64,000 bases of DNA from Rhizohabitans arisaemae (lineage in GTDB: Bacteria > Actinomycetota > Actinomycetes > Streptosporangiales > Streptosporangiaceae), in NCBI RefSeq assembly GCF_025996515.1, contig NZ_BLRH01000029.1, forward strand, positions 682,001-746,000, written 5' to 3'. Each line of letters opens with the position of its first letter. Position 1 is the stretch's first letter. The notes under the pieces are model-generated. The model was not told the origin of the DNA. It ran no database searches and saw only the letters and a program-made list of their open reading frames with translations. A program made the position numbers and the translations under genes. Shown here in pieces: positions 16,977 through 26,165 of this stretch.

Positions 16977-18425
16977 GTGCCGATCAAGACGTCGGTTTCC
17001 GTTACCGATCACCCCCCGACCGAGTTCACCGGGCTGGACGCCCTGGCGGTGCCCTTCGGCACGCACGAGGAGATCCCGGCACTCGCCGGGCTTCTGCCGC
17101 TGCCGTGGGAGACCCTGCGCGCGCACTACGAGGTCGAGGGCGACGCCGGTGAGATCGTCGACCTCCCCGTCGCCTCGGGTGACGGCGTGCTCCGCGTGCT
17201 CTTCTACGGCGTAGGCGACGCCGGGCCCGAGGCGATGCGCAAGACGGGCGCGACCCTGGCCCGCCGGGCCAAGGGCAGGGGGTCCCTCGGCGTGGTCCTG
17301 CCCGCCGGGCTCACCGAGGAGTCCGGTACGGCGTTCGCGACGGCCGCGCTGCTCGCCTCCTACCGCTACGCCCTCACCACCGGGGACCAGGGCCGGAACG
17401 GTCCCGTGGGTGAGATCACGCTCTTCGGCGGGGCGGTGGATCTGCGGAAGGCGAAGGCCCTCGCCGACGCCACCGCGCTGGCCAGGGACCTCACCAACAC
17501 CCCCGCGTCGGTGAAGTCGCCCGAGTGGCTCGCCGAGCGCGCGGTCGAGACGGCGCGGGACTCGGGTCTCACCGCACGGGTTCGGTCCGGGGAGGAGCTC
17601 GCCGAGTTCGGCGGGGTCCGGGCGGTGGGGATGGGTTCGGCCCGGCCACCCCGGTTCATCGAGCTCTCCTACACCCCGGAGGGGACCCCGGAGCGGCACG
17701 TCGTCCTGGTCGGCAAGGGGATCACCTTCGACTCCGGCGGCCTCTCCCTCAAGCCCACCGAGGGCATGAAGACCATGAAGACCGACATGGCGGGTGGCGC
17801 GGCGATCATCGCGGTCATGGGCGGGCTCGCCGAGCTGGGGGTCCGGGCCAAGGTCACCGGACTGATCGCCGTGGCGGAGAACCTCCCCTCGGGTTCGGCG
17901 CTCCGCCCCGGCGACGTGATCGTCCACTACGGCGGGCGGACGGTCGAGGTGCTCAACACCGACGCCGAGGGACGCCTGGTCCTCGCCGACGCCCTCGCCT
18001 ACGCCGACGAACGGCTCGCCCCCGACGTCGTGGTGGACATGGCGACGCTCACCGGCGCGGCGCGGGTGGCGCTCGGCGGCAGGTACGCCGCGCTCTACGC
18101 CAACGACGACGGCCTCGCCGCCGAGCTGGCCGCCGCCGCGGAGACGAGCGGCGACCGGGTGTGGCGGATGCCGCTGGTGGAGGACTACCTCCCCGCGCTG
18201 GACTCCTCCGTCGCGGACCTCACCAACGTGGAGGCCGGGTCGGCCTACAGCGGCGGCTCGATCACTGCGGCGCTCTTCCTGCGTGAGTTCGCCGGGAAGC
18301 GGGCCTGGGCCCATCTCGACATCGCCGGTCCGGCGCGCTCCGCCGCGGACGAGGGCGAGAACGCCAAGGGCGCGACGGGGTACGGGACCCGGCTTCTGCT
18401 GGAGTGGCTGATCAGCCCGTCTTGA
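16977..18425 (+). CDS. pepA: Leucyl aminopeptidase (M17, cytosol aminopeptidase)
   Basis: 482 residues from GTG 16977, preceded by GAGGAATTGG. Manganese/zinc-dependent removal of N-terminal residues. Catalytic domain motifs: [16 protein letters not shown] (metal Lys/Asp), [20 protein letters not shown], and the M17 signature [14 protein letters not shown] with the Asp-Glu metal ligands and catalytic Arg. The N-terminal macro-like domain occupies about residues 1-165. Its 3' end overlaps the convergent O-methyltransferase gene by 14 bp. Confidence 0.94.
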   Translation: MPIKTSVSVTDHPPTEFTGLDALAVPFGTHEEIPALAGLLPLPWETLRAHYEVEGDAGEIVDLPVASGDGVLRVLFYGVGDAGPEAMRKTGATLARRAKGRGSLGVVLPAGLTEESGTAFATAALLASYRYALTTGDQGRNGPVGEITLFGGAVDLRKAKALADATALARDLTNTPASVKSPEWLAERAVETARDSGLTARVRSGEELAEFGGVRAVGMGSARPPRFIELSYTPEGTPERHVVLVGKGITFDSGGLSLKPTEGMKTMKTDMAGGAAIIAVMGGLAELGVRAKVTGLIAVAENLPSGSALRPGDVIVHYGGRTVEVLNTDAEGRLVLADALAYADERLAPDVVVDMATLTGAARVALGGRYAALYANDDGLAAELAAAAETSGDRVWRMPLVEDYLPALDSSVADLTNVEAGSAYSGGSITAALFLREFAGKRAWAHLDIAGPARSAADEGENAKGATGYGTRLLLEWLISPS

Positions 18426-19044
18426 CCGCGGCGAGCAGCCCGTCGCCGAGCGGGATCAGGAGCGGGGTGAGCCGTTCGTCGTCGCGGACGAGCTTGCCCA
18501 GCTCGCGCACGGCGACGGTGTCGGGGTCCCGGCGGCTCGGATCGGCCACCTTGTCCCCCCAGAGCGCGTTGTCGAAGGCGACGATGCCGCCGGGCCGGAG
18601 CAGGCGCAGCGACTCGACGTAGTAGTCGGTGTACTCCCGCTTGGCGGCGTCGCAGAAGACCAGGTCGTACCCGCCGTCGGCGAGCCGGGGCAGCACGTCG
18701 AGGGCGCGCCCGCTGATAAGCCGTACCCGGCCTCCGGTGAAGCCGGCCTCGTTGAAGGCCTGGCGGGCCAGCCGCTGGTGTTCGGGCTCGACGTCGACGC
18801 TGGTCAGCGTGCCGTCGGGTCGCATCCCACGGAGCAGCCAGACGCCGGAGACACCGCATCCGGTGCCGATCTCCACGACCGCTCGGGCGCTGATCGCGCT
18901 GGCCAGGAAACGCAGCGCCGCCCCGCCACCGGGCTGGATCGGGGGCGCGCCCACCTCCGAACCGCGTCGCCGCGCGTTCTGCAGAATCTCGTCCTCCGGG
19001 AGGAACGTTTCGGCGTAGGCGCGACCTGCCGGGGCGTCGTTCAC
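18412..19044 (-). CDS. O-methyltransferase (Rv1220c-type, class I SAM)
   Basis: 210 residues. The SAM motif is [19 protein letters not shown], followed by [18 protein letters not shown] and [17 protein letters not shown] with the metal-binding DAAK segment of catechol-type methyltransferases. It matches the gene that precedes sigE in Mycobacterium (Rv1220c). It is divergent from sigE with a 192-bp shared region and overlaps the pepA 3' end by 14 bp. Substrate unknown. Confidence 0.88.
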   Translation of the reverse strand: MNDAPAGRAYAETFLPEDEILQNARRRGSEVGAPPIQPGGGAALRFLASAISARAVVEIGTGCGVSGVWLLRGMRPDGTLTSVDVEPEHQRLARQAFNEAGFTGGRVRLISGRALDVLPRLADGGYDLVFCDAAKREYTDYYVESLRLLRPGGIVAFDNALWGDKVADPSRRDPDTVAVRELGKLVRDDERLTPLLIPLGDGLLAAVKTG

Positions 19045-19149
19045 AGCCCTTCCTCCCTTCGTTGTGGGAAGCCTAGCGCGCCTGATCCCACACGTCGCGT
19101 AGCGCCAACCGGTGATTTCCGAGTGATCCTCGCGGTATGTCGGGTAGCC

Positions 19150-19176
19150 GGGAACTCATCCGGGACGGGGGACGTT
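19150..19176 (+). promoter_or_regulatory. Putative SigE-type (ECF) autoregulatory promoter of sigE
   Basis: A GGGAACT box (-35; GGAACT at 19151-19156) and a CGTT box (-10, 19173-19176) are separated by 16 nt, the spacing and sequence expected for SigE-group ECF promoters. The pair lies about 60 bp upstream of the sigE start codon, which would make sigE autoregulated, as in other actinobacteria. Confidence 0.75.
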
Positions 19177-19236
19177 GGAGGCATTGAGCCGAATGAGTAC
19201 GCCCCGGGTAGGCGGGAAGGGACGAAAGCAGGCACT

Positions 19237-19860
19237 ATGGCTGTAGCGGTGGTCCCTCTGAAAGGAGCTCCGGTGGAGGAGCACGACCACCAGGTCGACG
19301 CGTCCCTGGGGTGGACGCCTCCGACCTGGGATGAGGTCGTTCGCACGCATTCGGCGCGCGTCTATCGTCTCGCATACCGGCTGACCGGCAACGTTCACGA
19401 CGCCGAGGACCTGACCCAGGAGGTCTTCGTCCGGGTGTTCCGATCGTTGTCGAGCTACACCCCGGGGACGTTCGAAGGCTGGCTGCACCGGATCACGACC
19501 AACCTGTTCCTCGACATGGCGAGGCGCCGTCAGCGCATTCGTTTCGAGGGCCTGGCGGACGACGCGGCCGACCGGCTGCGCGGGCGCGAGCCGAGTCCGG
19601 CGCAGGCCTACGAGGAGAGATACCTCGACGGCGACATCCAGGACGCTCTCGACGGACTCGCCCCCGAGTTCCGCGCGGCCGTGGTGCTGTGCGACATCGA
19701 GGGGCTGTCATACGAGGAGATCGCCGCCACGCTGGGCGTCAAGCTCGGCACGGTTCGCAGTCGGATTCACCGTGGCCGCAGCCAGCTGCGTGCGGCCTTG
19801 GAGCATCGTGCGCCCGGAAACGACGAGCTCCCCCCGATCCGAAGGGAGGAGTCGGCATGA
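19237..19860 (+). CDS. sigE: ECF sigma factor SigE (envelope stress)
   Basis: 207 residues from ATG 19237. Region 2 is clear ([55 protein letters not shown]), as is region 4 ([40 protein letters not shown]). It directs RNA polymerase to envelope-stress promoters. The stop overlaps the start of the anti-sigma gene (ATGA). The order O-methyltransferase, sigE, anti-sigma factor, htrA, tatB equals Rv1220c-Rv1224. A short N-terminal extension of ~28 residues precedes region 2. Confidence 0.95.
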   Translation: MAVAVVPLKGAPVEEHDHQVDASLGWTPPTWDEVVRTHSARVYRLAYRLTGNVHDAEDLTQEVFVRVFRSLSSYTPGTFEGWLHRITTNLFLDMARRRQRIRFEGLADDAADRLRGREPSPAQAYEERYLDGDIQDALDGLAPEFRAAVVLCDIEGLSYEEIAATLGVKLGTVRSRIHRGRSQLRAALEHRAPGNDELPPIRREESA

Positions 19861-20372
19861 GCCATCTAGGAGAACGTGTCTCCGCGCTGATCGACGGCGA
19901 GCTGGGGCACACGGAACGAGAGAAGGCGTTCGCCCACCTGGCCGGGTGTGACGACTGCCGGGCCGAGGTGGACGCGCTGCGTTCCCTCAAGAACCGGCTG
20001 CGGTCGCTCGCCCCGACCGGGATCCCGGCGGACCTGACGATGTCCCTGCTGCGGATGGGGGAGCCCGGCGGGCCCATCCCGCCGCGGGCCAGACCGCTTC
20101 CCTCGCTGCGGGGTTACGGTCCGGCGGACAACCGTCCCCCGCGGGCCGCGGCGTTCACCGCCCCGGCCAAGCGGAAGCCCGGCGGGGGGCGGGCCAGGCG
20201 CGTCCGCTACGTCGCGGTCGGTGTGGCTTCGGCGGCCGTCGCGCTCGGCACCCTGTTCGCCATCGGCGGCGTGGACAACACACCGGGCGTCGTCCCGCCG
20301 GTGGAGATGTTCGCCAACCAGCACAAGATCTCCGTGCAGGAGCCTGCCACCACGGTCCGGCCCGCGCCGTGA
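19857..20372 (+). CDS. rseA: Membrane-anchored zinc anti-sigma factor RseA
   Basis: 171 residues, start in a 4-nt overlap with sigE. The N-terminal zinc-binding anti-sigma (ZAS) motif is [10 protein letters not shown] (His-x3-Cys-x2-Cys), in the cytoplasm. A basic segment ([15 protein letters not shown]) leads into one membrane helix (about residues 117-137, [20 protein letters not shown]), and a short outside tail ends the protein. It should bind and silence SigE until oxidised or cleaved. The stop overlaps the next start (GTGA). Confidence 0.92.
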   Translation: MSHLGERVSALIDGELGHTEREKAFAHLAGCDDCRAEVDALRSLKNRLRSLAPTGIPADLTMSLLRMGEPGGPIPPRARPLPSLRGYGPADNRPPRAAAFTAPAKRKPGGGRARRVRYVAVGVASAAVALGTLFAIGGVDNTPGVVPPVEMFANQHKISVQEPATTVRPAP

Positions 20373-21424
20373 TAGCCCCGCGCCTCACTGGGGCCGGGGT
20401 TGTCGCTGCAATGGTTCTGCTCTGCCTGTTCGTGAGCAATCCCGCCCACGCGGTCGTCCCCGTCGATCCGGGGGAGGGCGAGGACACCGGTCTTCCGCTG
20501 CTGCGGTCGGCGGCCGGTGCGGGGCGCGACCGCGGGTACACGGGCGTTCAGTTCGTGACCAGCTGGGGTCGTGGCGGTTCCCGCGCGTCCCTGGTCGAGA
20601 TCACCCACGTGCCGGGCCGGGGAAGCACGCTGCGCACGCCGGCGACCGGCACCTCCGGCTCGACCGAGGTGCTCGCCGCCGACCCCGGTGACCAGCTGCC
20701 CTCCGGCGGGCTGACCGCGCCGAGCGAGGGCATGCTCGACATTCTTTCGCGCAACTACCGGGTCGCCGACGTCGGCCGGGGTTCGGTCTGCGGCCGGGCG
20801 AGCCGGATCGTCGAGGCGCGCCGGGGGGACGGTACGGCTGCCGCCCGCTTCTGGATCGACGAGAAGACCAGCCTGCTCCTCCGGCGCGAGATCATCGATT
20901 CGAGTGGCAGGATCGCGCACGCCGGGGCGTTCATCGATCTCCGGATCGACGGGACGGCGGCGAAGAACATCGTGGTCGCCACGCCGTTCACCCCGCTGGA
21001 GACCACGCGGCTGGCCGACCTCCGGAACAAGGGATGGTCCTTCCCCGGCACGCTGCCGGGGCGGCTGGAGCTGTTCGCGGCGGCCGACGGCCTGGCCCCT
21101 TCCGGCCCCTACCTGCACTTGAGCTACTCCGACGGACTCTCGGTGCTGTCGGTCTTCGTTCAGCGCGGCCGCCTGGACGAGAGCCGTCTGGTGGGGTGGC
21201 ACTCACAGCGGCTGCGGGACCATACCATTTGGGTGCGGAACGCGGCTACCCAGGAGACCGTTTGGGCCGGTGGAGGGCATATCTACACCGTGTTGGCGAA
21301 CGCTCCGGGGGATACCGTGGACGCGGCGATCCAGGCGCTGCCCCATGAGCCTCCCCCGGGCGTATGGGATCAGCTCGTCCGTGGGTTCGGCAGGGTCGTC
21401 GCTTGGGTGAACCCGTTCGAGTAG
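20369..21424 (+). CDS. Secreted RseB/MucB-like sigma-E regulatory protein
   Basis: 351 residues from a GTG overlapping the rseA stop. The signal peptide (GAGVVAAMVLLCLFVSNPAHA) ends with an AHA cleavage site. The mature part has the MucB/RseB layout: an outer-membrane-lipoprotein-carrier-like half (SRIVEARRGDGTAAARFWID, KTSLLLRREIIDSSGRIAHA) and a smaller C-terminal domain. In proteobacteria RseB binds the outside tail of RseA and protects it from proteolysis. Placement between rseA and htrA fits that role; Mycobacterium lacks an obvious RseB at this position, so the extra layer is notable. Confidence 0.72.
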   Translation: MIAPRLTGAGVVAAMVLLCLFVSNPAHAVVPVDPGEGEDTGLPLLRSAAGAGRDRGYTGVQFVTSWGRGGSRASLVEITHVPGRGSTLRTPATGTSGSTEVLAADPGDQLPSGGLTAPSEGMLDILSRNYRVADVGRGSVCGRASRIVEARRGDGTAAARFWIDEKTSLLLRREIIDSSGRIAHAGAFIDLRIDGTAAKNIVVATPFTPLETTRLADLRNKGWSFPGTLPGRLELFAAADGLAPSGPYLHLSYSDGLSVLSVFVQRGRLDESRLVGWHSQRLRDHTIWVRNAATQETVWAGGGHIYTVLANAPGDTVDAAIQALPHEPPPGVWDQLVRGFGRVVAWVNPFE

Positions 21425-21512
21425 CCGGGCGGATGTGAACTTACGTCGCTCGTATGCCGCTAAGTGCAGTATTTACAGCGTAGACAGCCGTGCGGGCAAG
21501 GAGTGAGATTCG

Positions 21513-23117
21513 ATGACCGACGAGGCTCGTACCCCTGAGCCGGAAGCCGCGGACGTCAGGGAAAGTCAGGGCCTGGAGAAGACGGATCCCGAGGCGGCGC
21601 AGGCATCGGAGCCGACCCACGTCCGGCCGAGCTTCCTCCCCGCCGACGAGGCACCGCCCCCGGGGTGGGGCTCGCCGACCCCCGCGCTCTCGGGTGGACC
21701 GACGCTTGATTTCGGACGACCGGACGATCGTCCCTCCGGTACGCCCCCCTTCGCCCCCTCCCACCAGACCGACTCCCCGTTCCACGGGCCGGGGAACGCC
21801 ACGCCCCAAGGGGGAACCGGGGCTTTCCCCGTTCCCGGCGGCCCGGCCGGCGGCTCGGCGCCTCCGCCACCACCTCCGCCGCCACCCCCGCCGAGCGCTC
21901 CGCCCCTGCCTCCCGGCGCGGCTCCGCCGCCGCCCCCGCCGCCGCCCCCGCCGCAGGGGACGCCGTTCGGCTCGGGACCCATGTGGCCGAACCCGATGGA
22001 GCCGCCGCGGGTCCGTGAGCGGCGTTTCCCGTCCATCGGACCACTGATCGTGATCGCCCTGGTGGTCGCCCTGGTCGCGGGGGCGGCGGGCAGCGCCGGG
22101 ACCTACCTCCTCACCCGGGCGAACGACTCGGGATCGAACCCCGGGTACAACCTGGAGCCGCCGCCGAGCGGGAACGTGAACCGCGCCCCGGACTCGATCG
22201 CGGGCGTCGCCCAGCAGGTCATCCCCAGCGTGGTCTCCATCCAGGTGGCCGACGGGGCCGGCTCGGGCTTCCTGATCAAGGGTGGCTACGTCATCACCAA
22301 CAACCACGTCGTCGCGGACGCGCGTGGCGAGATCACGATCCAGTACAGCAACCGGAAGAAGACCAGTGCCCAGCTGGTCGGCCGGAGCATCTCCTCCGAC
22401 CTGGCCGTGCTCAAGCCCGACGAGACGTTCGCCATGCCGGAGATGCAGCTCGGCAACTCCGACCAGGTGGTCGTGGGCGACCCCGTCATCGCGATCGGCT
22501 CGCCGCTCGGCCTGGCCGGGACGGTCACCACGGGGATCGTGAGCGCGCTGAACCGGCCGGTGACCGCGGGCGGTGAGCGCGGATCGGTGGAGTCGTTCAT
22601 CAGCGCCATCCAGACCGACGCGGCCATCAACCCGGGGAACTCCGGCGGACCCCTCGTGGACTCCGGCGGCCGGGTGGTCGGGGTGAACTCGGCGATCGCC
22701 TCCCTCGGCCGCGGCACGGTCGGCGGCGGTCAGGTCGGGAGCATCGGCCTCGGCTTCGCCATCCCCATCAACCAGGCCCGCCGGGTGATCGAGGAGATCA
22801 TCACCACCGGGAAGTCGCAGACCGCTCGGATCGGGGCGAGCCTGGACCTCCAGTACCAGGGGCAGGGGGTGCGGATCGCCTCCACTCCGCAGCAGAGCGG
22901 CCAGCCGCCGATCGTGGCCGGCGGTCCCGCGGACAAGGCCGGGCTGAAGCCGGGGGACGTGGTGATCGAGTTCGACGGCAAGCCGGTCGACGACCCCACC
23001 GAGCTCATCGTGGCGATCCGCAGCAAGGCGCCCGGCACCAAGGTGCCGGTGAAGTTCCAGCGGGGTGGCCAGGAGCAGAGCACGACCGTTACCTTGGAGT
23101 CGGCTCCCGAGGAGTGA
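21513..23117 (+). CDS. htrA: HtrA/DegP-family membrane-anchored serine protease with PDZ domain
   Basis: 534 residues. The N-terminal ~174 residues are cytoplasmic and disordered, with two runs of ten or more prolines (near 116-148), then one membrane helix (about 175-200). The trypsin-like domain has His265 (ITNNHVVAD), Asp296 (SDLAVLK) and Ser377 (NPGNSGGPLVDS). One PDZ domain follows (about 430-525, GLKPGDVVIEFDGKPVDDPT). It degrades or refolds damaged envelope proteins and, in the SigE module, may cleave RseA. An 88-bp gap separates it from the gene before; a terminator follows. Confidence 0.94.
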   Translation: MTDEARTPEPEAADVRESQGLEKTDPEAAQASEPTHVRPSFLPADEAPPPGWGSPTPALSGGPTLDFGRPDDRPSGTPPFAPSHQTDSPFHGPGNATPQGGTGAFPVPGGPAGGSAPPPPPPPPPPPSAPPLPPGAAPPPPPPPPPPQGTPFGSGPMWPNPMEPPRVRERRFPSIGPLIVIALVVALVAGAAGSAGTYLLTRANDSGSNPGYNLEPPPSGNVNRAPDSIAGVAQQVIPSVVSIQVADGAGSGFLIKGGYVITNNHVVADARGEITIQYSNRKKTSAQLVGRSISSDLAVLKPDETFAMPEMQLGNSDQVVVGDPVIAIGSPLGLAGTVTTGIVSALNRPVTAGGERGSVESFISAIQTDAAINPGNSGGPLVDSGGRVVGVNSAIASLGRGTVGGGQVGSIGLGFAIPINQARRVIEEIITTGKSQTARIGASLDLQYQGQGVRIASTPQQSGQPPIVAGGPADKAGLKPGDVVIEFDGKPVDDPTELIVAIRSKAPGTKVPVKFQRGGQEQSTTVTLESAPEE

Positions 23118-23130
23118 GCCGCACGGATGA

Positions 23131-23172
23131 CCCCGCAGCTTTCCCGTGTGACGTGGAGGGTGCGGGGTTTTT
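23131..23172 (+). terminator. Rho-independent terminator after htrA
   Basis: An 8-bp perfect outer stem (ACCCCGCA at 23131-23138 with TGCGGGGT at 23161-23168) is followed by a T-run. It begins 13 bp after the htrA stop and separates the sigE module from tatB. Confidence 0.85.
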
Positions 23173-23296
23173 CCGGTGTGACCGTGCCGCCGACGGGAAT
23201 CGGCGGGCCTGCATGGCGCCGATTACTCCGATATCGGCGTTAGTCTGAGACGGTCGGACACTCCCATGCGGTATCGGCGCGTCGGTAGGAGATCAG

Positions 23297-23647
23297 GTGT
23301 TCAACCTCGGCTGGGCGGAGATCGCGATGCTCGTGGCCGTCGCGCTCCTTGTCTTTGGACCCGAACGTCTCCCCAAGGCCGCCGCGTCGGCCGGGCGCCA
23401 GCTCCGGCAGCTCCGCCGCCTGGCCAACAGCGCGCGGGACGACCTGCGTTCCGGCCTCGGCCCCGAGTTCTCCAACTTCGACGTGGGCGACCTGAACCCC
23501 AAGAACTTCGTCCGCAGGCATCTGATGGAGGACGACGACGACCTGCGCGACTTCCCCCAGCCCGCCTACGCCGCCACCTACCCGGCCGACCCGGACCCCG
23601 AACTCCCCCCCGGCGTCATCCCGCCGTTCGACCCCGAGGCGACGTGA
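23297..23647 (+). CDS. tatB: Sec-independent protein translocase TatB
   Basis: 116 residues from GTG 23297 with AGGAG just upstream. MFNLGWAEIAMLVAVALLVF then GPERLPKAA is the membrane helix, hinge and start of the amphipathic helix of TatA/B proteins; the conserved Glu in the helix (WAEIAML) is the TatB mark. The amphipathic helix (ASAGRQLRQLRRLANSARDD) and acidic C-terminal tail follow. With TatC (elsewhere) it recognises twin-arginine substrates. Position after htrA equals Rv1224. Confidence 0.92.
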   Translation: MFNLGWAEIAMLVAVALLVFGPERLPKAAASAGRQLRQLRRLANSARDDLRSGLGPEFSNFDVGDLNPKNFVRRHLMEDDDDLRDFPQPAYAATYPADPDPELPPGVIPPFDPEAT

Positions 23648-23997
23648 CTTCTGGCCATCGCACGTCCGTCGTCGCCATTCGGACGGCTCCTACTCGACCG
23701 GCCCCGGTTGTGCTCACCCTGTAGGTCTGAACCGGCAGGGGCCACGGCGGGTAGACCCAGGGTCTTGTACGAGGTTCCCAGGTCGGGTTGTAGGTGTGTG
23801 GCTGGATCTTAGGTGCTGGTCGCGCCACGTCCGCACTTCTCGCGCCGCGTACTTTGCGGCGCGAGAATGCGCGCAAGGGTTTGCGCCGGATGTTCTTAAT
23901 CCGGCACAAACCCTTGCGGTCAATATCAAAAAACACTGTTCTTGTAAGCCCGACTTCCCCTAACGGGGTACCGCACGTCCGTGGTTGGGACCGTGGG
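23648..23997. repeat. Gene-free tatB-mrp gap with two large perfect or near-perfect hairpins
   Basis: Between convergent tatB and mrp lie 350 bp without a believable gene. Hairpin 1: an 11-bp perfect stem (23838-23848 with 23856-23866) around a 7-nt loop. Hairpin 2, five bases on: a 20-bp stem (23872-23891 with 23899-23918) with a single C/A mismatch around a 7-nt loop. Neither has a clean T-run, although an A-rich stretch (23927-23934) follows. The segment is also less GC-rich than its surroundings. It may be a bidirectional transcription barrier, a palindromic repeat element or a MITE-like remnant; no terminal repeats or target duplications were seen. Confidence 0.8.
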
Positions 23998-25137
23998 TCA
24001 GCGGGCGGTGGGGGCCAGGCCCAGGGGGCGGCCGACGAGGCTGGCGGATTTCTTGCCGAGGCGGTTCGCCACGGCGATCAGTTCGACCGAGGCCGCCGCG
24101 TCGGGGTCGGTGAGGACGAGCGGCTTGCCGCTGTCCCCGCCTTCGCGGAGCCGGACGTCGATCGGGATCTGGCCGAGGAGGGGAACCCTGGTGCCCAGGG
24201 TCCGGGCGAGGGCGTCCGCCACGGTCTGGCCGCCGCCTTCGCCGAACACCGAGACCCGCTCGTCGCAGTGCGGGCAGGGCAGCCAGGACATGTTCTCGAT
24301 CACACCGGCGATCTGCTGGTGGGTCTGGGCGGCGATGGAGCCGGCCCGTTCGGCCACTTCGGCCGCGGCCTGCTGGGGCGTGGTGACGATCAGCAGTTCC
24401 GCGGAGGGCAGCCGCTGGGCGACCGAGATCGCGATGTCGCCGGTGCCGGGGGGCAGGTCCAGGAGCAGGACGTCCAGGTCGCCCCAGAACACGTCGGCGA
24501 GGAACTGGTGGAGGGCGCGGTCGAGCATGGGGCCGCGCCAGACCACGGCGCTGTTGCCCGGGGGTTTGAACATGCCGACCGAGATCACCTTGATCCCGTG
24601 GGAGACCGGCGGCATGATCATGTCCTCGACCTTGGTCGGGCGGCCTTCGACGCCGAGCATGCGGGGCACCGAGTGCCCGTAGATGTCGGCGTCGACGATG
24701 CCCACCTTGAGGCCGTTCGCGGTCATCGCGGCGGCGAGGTTGACGGTCACCGAGGATTTGCCGACGCCGCCCTTGCCGCTGGCGACCGCGAAGACCCGGG
24801 TGAGGGAGCCCGGCCGGGCGAACGGGATCTCCTTCTCGGGACCTCGGTTGCCGCGGAGTTTGGTCTGGAGGTTCTTTCGCTGCTCGGTGCTCATGACGTC
24901 CAACTCCACGCGGACGCCACGGACGCCGTCGAGCGCGCCGACGGCTCGGGTGACGTCCCGTGTGATGGTGTCGCGCATCGGACAGCCTGCAACGGTGAGA
25001 TATATGTCAACGCGAACATCGCCGGCGGCGGAGATTTCCACGCCTTTAACCATGTCGAGCTCGGTGATCGGACGGCGGATCTCTGGGTCGTTGACAGTCG
25101 CCAGCGCTGCCGTCACCTGTGCCGGGGTGGGAGCCAT
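23998..25137 (-). CDS. mrp: Mrp/NBP35-family Fe-S carrier ATPase
   Basis: 379 residues. The N-terminal MIP18/DUF59 domain (residues ~1-90; EIRRPITELDMVKGVEISAA, GCPMRDTITRDV) is followed by a deviant Walker A P-loop (VASGKGGVGKSSVTVNLAAA) and the Cys pair in MSWLPCPHCDERVSVFGEGG that binds a bridging Fe-S cluster at the dimer interface. It carries or inserts iron-sulfur clusters in the cytoplasm. It corresponds to Rv1229c. Divergent from the MarR gene with a 91-bp gap. Confidence 0.94.
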   Translation of the reverse strand: MAPTPAQVTAALATVNDPEIRRPITELDMVKGVEISAAGDVRVDIYLTVAGCPMRDTITRDVTRAVGALDGVRGVRVELDVMSTEQRKNLQTKLRGNRGPEKEIPFARPGSLTRVFAVASGKGGVGKSSVTVNLAAAMTANGLKVGIVDADIYGHSVPRMLGVEGRPTKVEDMIMPPVSHGIKVISVGMFKPPGNSAVVWRGPMLDRALHQFLADVFWGDLDVLLLDLPPGTGDIAISVAQRLPSAELLIVTTPQQAAAEVAERAGSIAAQTHQQIAGVIENMSWLPCPHCDERVSVFGEGGGQTVADALARTLGTRVPLLGQIPIDVRLREGGDSGKPLVLTDPDAAASVELIAVANRLGKKSASLVGRPLGLAPTAR

Positions 25138-25228
25138 GCCCTCATGGTATGAACCCCGAGGCGTCCAGGGCGAATGCGGTCTCCCCCAGCCCGCGTGTCA
25201 GGCCTCCTGGATCTTCTAGGATTGCGCG

Positions 25229-25684
25229 GTGACCATGCTCGGGAGCCCCGTCGCCACGCCCCTGGACGAACTCGCGGTCTGGAAGATGCTCCAGCGGGTG
25301 CAGGTACGCATCACCCGGCGGCTGGAGATCCGGCTGATCGCGGCACACGGTCTGGCGCTCGCCTCGTACGACGTGCTGACCGAGCTCTCCGAGGCGCCGG
25401 GGCGCCGCCTGCGGATGAACGATCTGGCGGATCGGGTGCTGCTGTCCCGCAGCGGTCTCACCCGGCTGATCGATCGGCTGCAGCGGGACGGGCTGGTCGA
25501 CCGGCAGGCCTGCTCCAGCGATGCCCGGGGCCTGTTCGCGGTGCTGACCGACGCGGGCCTGGAGCGTCTGGTCGAGGCGACCCCCACCTACCTGGTGGGA
25601 GTCCGCGCGCATGTGCTGGACGCGCTGGACGAGTCCGACCTGGCGGCCTGCCGCTCGGTGCTCGTCAAGCTGCTCGACGCCTGA
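25229..25684 (+). CDS. MarR-family transcriptional regulator
   Basis: 151 residues from GTG 25229 (an ATG two codons later is possible). Winged helix: LASYDVLTELSEAPGRRLRM, DLADRVLLSRSGLTRLIDRL, then the wing RDGLVDRQACSSDARGLFAV. MarR dimers usually repress adjacent genes and respond to small phenolics or oxidants. It is divergent from mrp and converges on the DUF1003 gene with a 1-bp gap. Target and ligand unknown. Confidence 0.88.
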   Translation: MTMLGSPVATPLDELAVWKMLQRVQVRITRRLEIRLIAAHGLALASYDVLTELSEAPGRRLRMNDLADRVLLSRSGLTRLIDRLQRDGLVDRQACSSDARGLFAVLTDAGLERLVEATPTYLVGVRAHVLDALDESDLAACRSVLVKLLDA

Positions 25685-25685
25685 G

Positions 25686-26165
25686 TCAGACCCCCGAGTC
25701 CCGGGGGGCGGTGATCTCGTCGCTGAGCCGCTGGAGTTCGCCGCGGAGGAAGTCCCGGGTGGCGACCTCGCCGAGCGCGCTCCGCAGGGCGGCGATCTCC
25801 CGGACCAGGTACTCGATCTCCGCCTGGTTGCGTTCGGCGGCCTGCCGGTCGTGTTCCCCCTGGACCTGGTCCCGGTCGGTCTGCCGGTTTTCCGCGAGCA
25901 GGATCAGCGGCGCGGCGTAGGACGCCTGAAGGGAGAGCATGAGGGTGAGGAAGATGAACGGGTACGAGTCGAACTTCCACGGCGTCAGCACGTTCCAGAT
26001 GAGCCAGACCAGGATGAAGACGGTCATGTAGACGAGGAACCGCGCGGTGCCGATGAAGCGGGCTATCCGTTCGGCCATCCGGCCGAACGTCTCCTGGTCG
26101 TAGTGGGGCCGGGGCAGCGTACGGCGCCGCTCGCGCGGTTGGTCGAGCCGGTCACGGGGTGCCAT
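25686..26165 (-). CDS. DUF1003 membrane protein
   Basis: 159 residues from ATG 26165, preferred over ATG 26192 because GAAGG lies eight bases upstream and the overlap with the preceding gene shrinks to 14 bp. Two membrane helices (FLVYMTVFILVWLIWNVLTP and FIFLTLMLSLQASYAAPLIL) with the DUF1003 signature W-N, P-F-D-P/YPFIFL, then a C-terminal coiled coil (about 90-145). Commonly encoded next to MgtE_N/CBS proteins, as here and at Rv1231c-Rv1232c. Function unknown; a link to Mg2+ handling is inference. Confidence 0.85.
   Translation of the reverse strand: MAPRDRLDQPRERRRTLPRPHYDQETFGRMAERIARFIGTARFLVYMTVFILVWLIWNVLTPWKFDSYPFIFLTLMLSLQASYAAPLILLAENRQTDRDQVQGEHDRQAAERNQAEIEYLVREIAALRSALGEVATRDFLRGELQRLSDEITAPRDSGV

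Noticed and set aside
21860-21960. Simple CCGCC-type repeats, possible unstable tract
   Set aside because: They encode the polyproline runs of HtrA and are in frame.
23616-23936. A 106-codon minus-strand frame in the tatB-mrp gap
   Set aside because: It runs through both hairpins, overlaps the tatB end and shows no family-like residues or start signal.
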